Origin: Phycomyces blakesleeanus NRRL 1555(-)
Lineage: Eukaryota; Mucoromycota; Mucoromycetes; Mucorales; Phycomycetaceae
Length of the DNA: 64,000 bases
Reading direction: 5' to 3'
NCBI RefSeq assembly: GCF_001638985.1
Contig: NW_017265165.1
Coordinates: 286,912 to 350,911, forward strand
The position numbers and the translations under genes were made by a program. Of this stretch, positions 49,440-59,237 are shown piece by piece (within the stretch, counting starts at the first letter, position 1; the number at the start of each line of letters is the position of its first letter). Below the pieces are notes generated by a model. The model had not been told where the DNA came from, did no database searches, and was given only the letters and a program-made list of their open reading frames with translations.

Positions 49440-50492
49440 TTAATTGAGATATTGGTTATACACCTCTTCTAATTTATTCTTAGTCTTCTCCTCAGACCAG
49501 TCAAATGTTTTTGCCATAAGGATCACTCCTTTTACCCGCTGCTCGCATTGAAGCTCTTTTTGCAGCTTCTCCTTCTGGTTCTTGAGCTCTTCCTCTTACT
49601 TTGATTCTAAGAGTGATATCCGGGCATCATTGAACTCTTTTATACCATGCCCAATATCCTCTATGCTCTTGACTGATCTTTTTGCCGTGTTTTTCACAAT
49701 CTTGCCAAAGAATTTAGGCTGTCTTTTGCCACTGTACGCACTGGAATCAGAGTGCTTGGAGGTGCTGCTTTCACTTTTGCTTTGGACAACGGCCTCTCTC
49801 TGAGAACTGATCTCATTGCTGACATCAGTTCCCTGTTCTTCTTGGTCTTTGCAGCTTTTGCTGGTCTCACTAGCTTTGTCACCTCCATTGTTTTCACCGT
49901 CTTCACCCTTGCTCATGTCTTAGACTTTGTTTAAGTCCAAGGACATTGTTGTATTACATACAGCAGGTGACTTTGCCTTACTTTCACCAAGTACTTTTCT
50001 CATCTGCGTGAAGTTTGGGCATATATCATTAAGATATACTTATAAAAAATAATTTAAATTATTTAAATATTTGTTTTAACTTATACATAACAATATTCAT
50101 ATCTTCAAGCTCATCTTTTTTACGTTGAGACATTTCTTCTTTGCTAATTCTCATTGTGCTCTCTTCCCAGGCTTTGAATGCAATAGAATATTGCTTGACT
50201 ATCAAATATGTCAGCTTGCTTTTTATTTGAGAGCTGGTGCGCTTCACACCCTGTTTGTCAAAATACTGGCAGCAGTCATTTATCACTCTGGTCTTGCTGA
50301 CCTTGACCTTCTTCTGTTTTTGAAGCCACCAAGATACTTCCTCAGATTGTCTGCATTGTCTTTCAGCAGAAAGTACTGCAGCCGATTAATTGATGACAAC
50401 CCATCTTTATCACCATCTGGCTTCATCCAGGAATGTGACTGATTGTCATATTCCTGATGAGAAACAAACTCAATAGCGCTGGGAGTGGACAT
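49440..50492 (-). pseudogene. SANT-like accessory gene of the large Harbinger element
   Basis: The ATG near 50492 opens MSTPSAIEFVSHQEYDN. It continues with a Trp-containing block, LLKDNADNLRKYLGGFKNRRR, then in another frame VINDCCQYFDKQG and RTSSQIKSKLTYLIVKQY. After a probable intron come a Ser/Glu-rich linker with a basic KRQPKFFGKIVKNTAKR segment and a coiled-coil C-terminus ending VYNQYLN at 49440. The spacing of aromatic residues and RTSSQIKSKL recall SANT/trihelix proteins of Harbinger elements. At least one frameshift and one stop break it. Confidence 0.65.
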
Positions 50493-50710
50493 ACTTTTAT
50501 TACAATAGTTTAATGTAAGGTACAGGCGATACAAAAAGATAATTTTTTTATAAAAAAAATAAGAGATGAAAAGGATGGAGTTAAAATGAAGGTAGATGAG
50601 TATTGATTATTATTTATAACTTTATAAGAGTAATATATACTGACAAGTTATTTTGGCTAAAATGTTATACCTGTAATAAATGGGTTTATAAAAAAAGTGG
50701 TGTAGATAAT

Positions 50711-53179
50711 GAAAGTCTATATTTCCTGGTAGATGGAAAATTATTAACCAAAATAGTGACTGTTAATACTTTCTCTTGTTTTTGAATTGTTTATTTGAAA
50801 CAAAGGTTTTATATCCCTTAAATCACGCGTTTTTATTTTCAAATAATTATTCACTAAATATGTCAACAAACAACATTCAATCCAACAAAAACATTTATAC
50901 TTTGGCAACAATCTCTGAAGCATTGGAGTGTACATCTGTTCCTGGAGTGATAACTCTTAGACTTGATACTACTATAAAAGTTAGAACATCTGAGTGGAGA
51001 GATTGCTTGCTAGAAATTGGTGAATCCTGTGCAGTCAAATGGATTATCCATAATTCTAACAAGCAACCTACTGATATTACTGCTGAAGAAGCCAAAGACA
51101 GTGATATTAAGATGTGCTTTTCCCAAGAGTATTCGTGTCATCATGCTGGCACTTATGAATCTAAGGCAGCCATGAGAGTAGTTCAGAAAAGAACTTAGAA
51201 AAATAAGTGTTCTGCTCTTTTTCATGTCAGAGGATTCTTTAAGACGCCAGAGTGGTGTGAGATAACTTTGACAAAAGATCATACTGAGCATACTCCTGGT
51301 GATGTTCATGAAGATATGTGTACTCTTCCTCTTGCAAAGAAATACCTCAATGAGCTGTCCCAATAATTAGAACAGTCATCTAAATCTGCTAGCCAGATAT
51401 GTATTGATATGCTGAGAGCTATTGATAGATATGGAAGAAATTCTGAACACAAGGTCAACTATTATGACATTTGGAACTTAATGAATAAGGTAAATATATG
51501 AATTTATGTTAAATAAAATTTTATTTAACCAATTGTTTATAGATAAATAAGACTTTGTATCATTTTGACAAGGATCAAATGATTTCTTTCATGATTTAAA
51601 TAAATGAGAAACTTCCTGCAATGAACTTTTCAATTTTTGGGGCCAATACCAGCTACTCACCAAGTCTAAACGTATTTGCTTGTGGTTTTATGTTGCTAAT
51701 ACAGCAAAATAAGACGAAAAATGCTGCTTCTTTTTGCTTGGATATCATGAGTGGTATCTCTGAAAAAATTGATGAGATTCTTTATACTCTTCTTATCCGT
51801 GATGAAGAAATTGGTAGAGGCTGGCCTGTAGCATATATGATTACCAATGATAGAGGTGTGGGCCCCATTGTGCAGTAGCTGCAATTCTTAAAGTCTTCTC
51901 TCTTGCTTGTTAATCCAAAACAAATAACTATTGATTGCTGCTCAGCCAAAGTCTATGCAATTCAAACCACCTTTTCTACCACACAAATCCAATTTTGCAT
52001 ATTTCACGTAACTCAAGCATGGAACAGAAAGCTCTCTGACTCTGTTAAGATTTCTGGCTCTTTGCCATCTGAGGCTCATCTTCTTCTTAGTGAAATGATG
52101 AAATCTCTTCAAGAGATTGTGTATGAAGAAGATTTAGATCAGTTTCATCACAAACTTGTATAGTTCAAAGAAGATTTTAACGATCAATGCATCTTTTTGG
52201 ACTACTTCGAGAAAAACTGGTGTACTGAAGACAAATTTAAGATTTGAAGTAGAGCATATCATGAACGTCAATTTTCACATATGCTCACCAATAATTATAT
52301 TGAGTCATGACACAATCAATTAAAAACAGTTTTCATGAAAAGATCTAGAAACAAGAGACTTGATAAGCTTGTTTTTGTTTTAGTACATGATGTTGAATAC
52401 TATCTTTCTCAAGAGTACGATAGAGTGATGTCCAACAATAGGGCAATGAGTGCATTTACAAGAGAACAAAGAATATGCGAGATGGAAGCAGAAGAAGATG
52501 ATGATGAAAGAGAAGTAAGAATTGTTGCTTCTGATTCAGTAGATAGTAGATAATGGCAGGTTCAGTCATTTGTTGACCAAAATACTGCTTATGTAGTTGA
52601 GGTTTCAGATACAATCACAATTATTTCATACACTTGCTTTGATTTTAAAAGAAGATACAGACCTTGCACACATATGTATCTATTGAAGATACACACATCG
52701 AACTCTATTTTCTTCTCTACCACTTCTGCCATTACTACTAATCAAATACACACACTACAAACTCTACAAAACACTGAAAATTCCAGCAATCGATCTAGAC
52801 TCATTTTTTGACCAGTATATAAAAACAAATCAAACAATACACTAATCTCATCAAGATCTTACAAAACTATCTTAGTATACAACAGATGATGAAGCCAAGT
52901 ATGTCTATGATATGCAACAGCTTTATTTTCAGTCAATTCAAGCTTTAAAAGATAAATACAAAGTGAACTTTCACAGATCAAACACACAACAATAAAAATA
53001 TATTTATCTTTCTTTTTTTTCAAAAAAATTGTGCTATTAATTGAAACAATTATCAAAGTGACTTAGTAAATTATGAACTTTTTTATTTTCTGGTAGGTGA
53101 ATTTTTTTGTCTGATTTTCTGGTAGATAAGCCTCTTTTTTGGCTAATACTTTACCATCTACCAGGAAATATAGATGTTC
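50711..53179 (+). mobile_element. MULE (Mutator-like) element nested in the Harbinger element
   Basis: Inverted repeats of about 45 bases start GAAAGTCTATATTTCCTGGT on the left and GAACATCTATATTTCCTGGT on the right. The flanking nine bases are GTAGATAAT (50702-50710) and ATAAATAAT (53180-53188). They match at seven of nine positions, with both differences G versus A, as expected for a decayed 9-base MULE duplication. It carries one transposase pseudogene with a SWIM-type Cys/His end. Confidence 0.85.
50860..52810 (+). pseudogene. MULE transposase with SWIM zinc finger, eight nonsense codons
   Basis: Starts at MSTNNIQSNKN (50860). One intron (about 51490-51540) is removed. After it a single frame runs to about 52808 with stops at 51597, 51876, 52161, 52245, 52308 and 52551; exon 1 has stops at 51196 and 51364. 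Conserved parts are an N-terminal FAR1/WRKY-like Cys-His region, ITIDCCSAKVYAI, FCIFHVTQAWNRKL, NNYIES-stop-HNQLK (Trp codon TGG changed to TGA) and a SWIM motif CFDFKRRYRPCTHMY. No frameshift is needed apart from the intron. Confidence 0.85.
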
Positions 53180-53188
53180 ATAAATAAT

Positions 53189-53927
53189 TAGATTATGAAA
53201 TAGAGAGAGGTTTGAGCTCAAGAAGAATGATTTTTATTAATGAGAATTGTTAAGAGTTCTTGTACTGATTGAGAGGACTTTTAGAGACAGGGAATATTGT
53301 TTGCATACATATGCTTTGACAATATACTGATACAGATTCAAGCAGAGAGAGATTCTGAAGAGTTTTAATTAGATGATATAAACAAATTTGTCTTTATTCA
53401 CAACAAAACAGACTTCTTTATGTTGATGTATTTGAATATGAAGCATTGACTATGCTTACTGACAGTGACGGCATTATGAACATAGCATTCACTGTAGGAA
53501 ATTACAGCATTTGTAATTCCACCAATGCAGATTACTATGTAAAAAATGCATACTTGCAGATATGGATTCAGCCAATAAAAACAAGGTGATACAATGTTAG
53601 TGTTACTACTCTTTGCCAATCGGATTTGTGGAATTCCATAGTATTAAACTCGATTGAGTGCTGTTCAGCATCCTCAAACCAATTAGACTTGTGTATTACT
53701 TTTAACTAACTCTTTTTTGTTAAATTTGTTGAATCTCTAATTGGTCAAATAATACACATTGCGTCACATAAAAATAAGTTTTTATTTTTATTTTTGTTTT
53801 ATTTTTTGGTCCCTGGAATATACAAAAAAATAAAAAATAAAAAATAAAAAAAATAGAAAAAATAAATAAAAAATAAAAATAAAAAAATAGAAAAAAAAAA
53901 TAAAAAATAAAAAACAAAAAAATGAAA

Positions 53928-53958
<31 letters not shown>

Positions 53959-54168
53959 CAAACAAACAAACAAACAAATGACAGTAGAAGAAGTATACAA
54001 GGCATATACCAAATTACTTTCTACTTGATAACAATTTTTTTAAAATAGTATTTTTATTATGTTTTTTTATAAATGTCACTTATAAAGTTCAGTATTGTCT
54101 ACTATAATAAAATAAAAAACAAACAAACAAAGCAAAACAATTGATTTGTATTAGTTATGATCTTATAA
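53189..54168. other. Spacer with an LTR-like fragment and an A-rich simple repeat
   Basis: About 53196-53380 resembles the polyadenylation region of the inverted solo LTR at 21454: AGGTTTGAGCTCAAGAAG, then a TTTTTATT stretch. It may be a diverged LTR fragment. A GTGCTGTTCAGCATCCTCA block at 53659-53677 resembles a Harbinger end. The 73-codon frame on either strand at 53398-53619 is not recognised. Confidence 0.35.
53808..53978. repeat. A-rich simple repeat (AAATA/AAAAC/AAAC)n
   Basis: Runs of AAATA grade into AAAAC units (about 53930-53962) and AAAC units (to 53978). The minus-strand frames here are poly-Phe artefacts. A similar but short tract occurs near 54110-54140. Confidence 0.9.
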
Positions 54169-54201
54169 ATGGCTTTATATTTAAAAGTTACTTACATTTT
54201 A

Positions 54202-54770
54202 TTACTGTCTTCCACTGGAGACAGCAGTTCTCCATCTCTGAGAAAGCACAAAGATAGACACCCAGAAATTCTCAAACCTATCAAGAGCAATATTTCTTCT
54301 GGCTGCTCTCTCCTCAAGGTTTCTAACCAGGATGTTTCTCTGGTTAGGTGCAAGACTACCCCACAATGGTATAGCTATACCATTTGTACAGTAGCATGAC
54401 ATTGTTACCTGTACAAGTTGGCGAGCAAGTCTGCCAATGGCACTGTAAAGAAGCCAAGCTTCTTTGGTGTTACCCCTGGTAAAATGTAATACCAGGGCTG
54501 CAGTAACACTCCCGGCTGAGAGTACCCAACTGTTAGGTTGTCCTTGGGGGGAAGGGCGTGGAATGGTGTTGCCACCAATGACCGGCTGCAAATGGTTCAC
54601 ATCAGGAGGGTTACCTCAGACAGGCTGTTCAGTGGCGGCCTCACCGCCCTCAAACCTGGCCTCAAATCTGGTCTCAAGCCGGGCATATGCTGTCTCCAGC
54701 ATCACCAGTCAAAGGTTTAATTGCGCAATGTTGAGCAATGACATTTTTAGAACTGTAAAGAAGATGTAAA
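54202..54770 (-). pseudogene. Unrecognised accessory ORF, divergent from the CMC/Tnp2 transposase
   Basis: The main open part (54600-54202, 132 codons) is markedly less AT-rich than its surroundings. It encodes TRGNTKEAWLLYSAIGRLARQL, CYCTNGIAIPLWGSL and NQRNILVRNLEERAARRN. Upstream in the same direction the sequence reads RLETRFEARFEGG, a short coiled coil, but two stops lie between. Either introns or decay explain them. It starts about 240 bases from the transposase gene on the other strand, so the two probably share a promoter region and belong to one element. I know no family. Confidence 0.5.
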
Positions 54771-55007
54771 ATATAAAAAAAACAAAGTTAAACAAAAGCA
54801 ACAAGAAAAACTGAAAAATAAAAAACAAAAACAACAAGGAAAAATAAAAAACAAAAAGCCAGAATCCCTTTAAAAAAATTTTCATGATAATTAGCGCACT
54901 TGTAATTTTTCACTGTCAACTGATGGAATAAAAACTAATATCACATCCCAAGTGGTTTTTTCGATCTTACACCCCTATTTTTTTAAAATACAAAACAACA
55001 ATTCAAA

Positions 55008-58000
55008 ATGAACATTAACGGCTTACTTAACCCTGTTAGCGAAAACGAAACAAGCAGTTATATGCTTGACAATTCGTTCTTTGAGCAACAACCTGCTCAA
55101 ATGGATATCAATGTCACTTATCCAGCTTACAACATGATGGATATCAACGATAAAGCCTCTGTCGATGATTCAATTGGCTTTGATGGTTTCTTGGCTGCTG
55201 CCACTAACAACGTTGAGGCTGATGAAGAGGACGCTTCTCCTATGGAAGCCAATTCCAACAATGTTGAGGTGGAGTACACCTCTGGTAAGAACAATTAAAA
55301 GAAAATGTTAATAATAACATTATTACATATGATTATGTTTATGTTAAATATTAACTGTGTAAATATATTAGAGAATGGTCCTGGATTCACACGTGTCCAA
55401 AACCAAGGAATGGCCCAAGCTGAACCAGAGCAGGCCAACATTGAGTACGACCAGTTTGTACCAATGTACACTCCCAACAGCAGTGCTGAGGCTGTTAGTC
55501 TGGAGTTGTTCTCCTTGTTTTTTGAGAACAGTGTTTCTTGTGAAATCTATGATCAGTCTGTCAAGATCGTAAATGAGTACATGACAGAATGTGGATCCCG
55601 TAAGTTTATTACTATCACATATCTACTATATTACATATACTTATTATTGTATTAGCTAAAACGGATGCACTTCTGTCATATTAAAAGGTGGATACCTTGC
55701 TCAAGCAAGAATACACAGTCAAGGCACAGGTGTATGACATGTGTGCCAGTGGGTGCTTTCATTTTCCTGATGTCGAGCCTGGAAACTCAATCGTTGAGAA
55801 TGAGGTGTGCCCTCACTGCAATGGACCGCGGTACCAGCATGAGAGAGGCACTATATCACCTGTACAGACATACCAGGTAGTGCCTCTCTCAGAGAAATTA
55901 CGCTTCAAGTTGGCTCACCCTGAAGAATGGGCAAAGATCGCCTATGGCATGGAGGTTTTGGCTGGTGGCCGATCAAATGTCTGTAAGGATATTCTTGATG
56001 GAGATGGCATCCATAGACTGCTCGCAGGTGGGATTGTTGGCCAGGGTGACATGGTGGTGTCTATGTTTGTTGACCAGTTCAACCCCTTCAAGGACGCTGC
56101 CATGTCAGCTAGCATCATTCACATTATTAACATGAATATTAACCCTGCCAAAAGGTAAATAAAAAAAACCCATTGATTTAGATGTATATTTATATATACT
56201 AATATAATATATTTAGGTACAAGAAGGGTAACATGATGCAGCTGGCCATCATCCCAGAGCCTAAGCACCCAAAGAACATTGCTTCGTTTTTGGAGCCCAT
56301 CCTTGCCAACCTGCGAGCCTTGCAGACAAGTGGAGTGAAGTGCTGGGACAGAGACCAGTATGTGGTGTATAAGGTTCATCTTGTCGTGGCAACTGAAGAT
56401 ACTCCAGCTGTATCTGACTTGATGAACCTTATGCATCACAATGCACAATACGGCTGCTGCCATTGTTTTGCGCATGGTGAAAGCATTGCCAAGACCATAT
56501 GCTTCCTGGAGAGCAAGGGTCCTGCCCCCATGAGGGACGTAGGGAGCATTCGCAGAGCCGAAGGAAGCGTAAGTTATGAAATATCAAAAAAACCACAAAC
56601 ATCATTTTATAGACCTGGTGGTGGGAGATACAATGCCTTTGCAGAGTTATCCACACTCACCAGTTCTGCTTTCTTTGGCCAGGACGAGATGCACCTCCTA
56701 GGTCATGGAACAGGGCATCAGCTCTATCAATCCCTTGGTGGCAAATTCTGCCCTGGGACTGCAGGCCCAGACAGAAAATCCCATGGAATGCACCTCCAAG
56801 AACGCCTGCAACAACTTGAGTATCCCTTTGCCCTGAATGTTAGCCTAGATGACATCGAAAAAGCAGTCAGCACATCCAGGGCAGATATACCGATGGCATT
56901 TACTGGTACGTGGAGGTCAATGAAGGAATCAAACAGCAAGAGGAAGGTCGTCGATTGGATGGACTTTCTCTTGTTTGTTGTATCAACCATGGTAATCGAC
57001 CACCTCTGCTTTGCAGATGCAAAGCAGGCCGTGAGAGACCTGGTTCTGGTGTGTTCCATTGTCCAACAATGGAGCATCACTGCCAGCGACATTGTTGCCG
57101 TGGAGCAGTAAGTGGCTTAGATATATATTTCTATCCGGTTTTTAATGAGTTTTATAGGGCAATTGGCCACTGGCACTCCTTTCTGAGGTGCAAGATTTTG
57201 GACAGTAAGCTGAAATCCAACATATTCGTGATGAACCAGCACATGCTGGTTCATCTTGGTTTCATGTTGTGGGAAATGGGCCCTTTGCGGGCTTACAGCT
57301 GCTGTCCAATAGAACGCACGATTGGTGCCTATACCTCTGCAATCAAGTCCAGGAAGGAGCCCGGAAAAAACATGGAAAATGTTCTTTTCCAGATGGCAGC
57401 CATCAGCCACTGCTGCAGCAACCATCCAGCCAGGACTGGACCAGCTGACAGAACGACCAGCAACTTCGAGGTTGCAAGTGATGATGTTGCTGGTCCTCAG
57501 CTGTGGTCCAGTCCGACCAGGTATAGCATGGCCAAGTTGGTCAACACCATTGGCATGGAATGGGAGGACCTCGTCCAACAGTTGTTGCCTTTCTGGGCAG
57601 AAGAAGGAGTTTCTTCCTTCGAGGAACAAGACTCAGTGGTTTGAACCATGAAGATGTGGAAAGACTCGGTGGTTTACAGAGTCCGGTTCTCCTTTGACAG
57701 TAGACATGTTCGAGCTAACAATCTTGTTGTGCTCAAACATATGTGAGAGTAAGTGTTGTTAGTTATATTCTATATTATTAAAAGTTGATATTAATCATAA
57801 TTTAATTATGTTTTTTGAAAGTTATGGATTTGTCCGCAAACTCTTTTCCCACACTGTTAAAGCAGTGACCAGGCTCTTTGCAGCCACCGAGAGTCTTTCC
57901 AACATCAGGCCCTTGCCAGTCATGCTCTTCTCTGTGTTGAGCAACCACTCGCAGGGCGAGATGAGGATAGTGGATGTGAAGTCCTTCAAGGGGATGGCTG

Positions 58001-58071
58001 GCCTCGTCCACAATACTAAGGACAGGGTCATTAGACATATCGTCTGGCCCTCGCCAACCCACAATCAGTAG
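55008..58071 (+). pseudogene. CMC/Tnp2-type (Transposase_21) transposase, nearly complete
   Basis: Exons follow GT-AG introns near 55285-55369, 55601-55656, 56155-56217, 57110-57157 and 57752-57820; the one near 57110 is less certain. The N-terminus is acidic (MNINGLLNPVSENE...). A Cys region reads YDMCASGCFHFP...CPHCNGPRY. The core has VDQFNPF, the counterpart of DGFNPF, then LAIIPEPKHPKNI, LVVATEDTPAVSDL and GCCHCF. Later blocks are MHLLGHGTGHQLYQSLG and NQHMLVHLG. The last exons give VVYRVRFSFDSRHVRANNLVVL and SYGFVRKLFSHTVKAVTR. A TGA at 57642 and one near 57746 interrupt the final part. The gene is GC-richer than its neighbours. Confidence 0.8.
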
Positions 58072-58480
58072 TTTGTTCTTCTTCTTTTTTTCCCTCTTTC
58101 TTTTTAATAAATGTATATAAACCTTTTGTTTTATTTAGATATTACTCAACAAAGTTGATTGTCATTATCATTTTATTTAAAATTGCACATCACCAGAAAA
58201 TCCAAATTAACGGTATATCTGATTGATTGGCTATATTTGTAACCTTGATCAAAATTGTAAACAAAAAAGAACAGTCGTCTTTTTTTTCTCACTTAAAATA
58301 GACGTCTGAGTTTAACACATGAAAAAAATTAATCGCGGGTCCACAGCTTCTAAAAGGAGTTTAGAACACTCTAAATTTAGTAAGATTAATATGATTTTTA
58401 CAAAGTTACATGGATTTTGCAGATATGCAATTATTTCTGTGAGTACTTGCACTTTTTTTTCTACAGTAATTATCTAATAT
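58072..58480. other. 3' flank of the CMC transposase, no gene recognised
   Basis: AT-rich, no frame of note. The right end of the CMC unit should lie in this interval, but I could not pair a terminal repeat with one on the left side. Confidence 0.4.
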
Positions 58481-58618
58481 ATATTTTGAACTAATTTTGA
58501 ACTTTTTTAAAAAAAGATGTGGCCAGTCATAAAGAAAGCTGATTGGCTAAGTTTAAGATAGACTTATTTTACCTTTTTTTTGCCCTTTTTTTGAACTTTT
58601 AGTCTGTCCACACCAATT

Positions 58619-58887
58619 ATAGTGAAAATATATTATATATATAAATTTTGATATATATAAAAAAATATATTCACCAAAAGACGTTAGGGGCTTCACCAGT
58701 TTTTTATTCTTATTTTTATTGGCTGGAGCTTAAATTACTAATATATCTAACAGTCAGGCACCAAAAACTAATAAAACCTCTTAATTTATACAGTAATAAA
58801 AAATATCTTTACACTCAACTTGACTTTTGGCTGTTTGTTTATATTGTTAGATTGTTATGTTTTACTGTGACCACTATAACACAATAA
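58619..58887. other. AT-rich spacer before the LINE
   Basis: Short stretch without a recognisable gene. The plus-strand frame at 58648-58887 is AT-driven. It ends directly at the tRNA-like 16 bases. Confidence 0.5.
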
Positions 58888-58903
58888 GGGGATGTAGCTC
58901 AGG
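58888..58903 (+). other. tRNA-Ala-like 16-base tag at the LINE 3' junction
   Basis: GGGGATGTAGCTCAGG is the expected 5' acceptor stem, A-box and start of the D-loop of a tRNA-Ala gene. It is then followed by LINE 3' sequence rather than by the rest of a tRNA. No B-box follows, so this is a fragment, not a gene. The same 16 bases occur at 63702-63717 in the same relation to a second LINE copy. Confidence 0.7.
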
Positions 58904-59237
58904 TTAAAGATTATATTTTATTAAAGGAGATATTGCTGGCAATCTATAGATCATATAGCCTCCAAAGTACAAAAAGAAGATATAAAAAAGTCCCAAGGGA
59001 TCACAAAAGACAAAAAAAAGAGAGGGGAAAGAGAAGATCAAATCATACTAGCTTCAATGGCTGAACCTGCTCTCCACTTTGCAGCTGTAAAAATAGTTGT
59101 AACAGTGAAAGGGAGGAGACAGAATTGCAGAACAAAGAACTTTTCAGACAGCAAAGGACAAAAGAGAAAGAAGAGAGATAAAGGGAGTAAAGAACAATGA
59201 CAAGTGAAGAGCTATGAAAGAAAAGAAAAAGTCTATA

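Larger units (their letters stand above)
47448..58615. mobile_element. PIF/Harbinger element expanded to 11.2 kb by nested insertions
   Basis: The terminal inverted repeats TGGTGTGGACAGACTAAAAG at 47448 and its complement ending at 58615 are flanked by ATT on both sides (47445-47447, 58616-58618). The left 3 kb holds a Harbinger transposase and a convergent SANT-like gene, as in the element at 22943. The interior holds a MULE at 50711-53179 with its own target duplication, and a CMC/Tnp2 gene pair at 54.2-58.07 kb. Both are probably later insertions, though the ends of the CMC unit were not found. The right arm (about 58480-58615) matches the MITE at 22442-22840. Confidence 0.8.

Noticed and set aside
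53196..53380. A full solo LTR related to the one at 21454
   Set aside because: Only about 35-60 bases around the polyadenylation region resemble it; ends and a target duplication are not visible, so it is mentioned only as a fragment.
53720..54012. Three overlapping poly-Phe membrane-like frames
   Set aside because: They translate an A-rich simple repeat on the opposite strand.
54464..54769. Plus-strand 101-codon frame
   Set aside because: It overlaps the opposite-strand accessory ORF and shows no domain; the minus-strand frame has the more protein-like composition.
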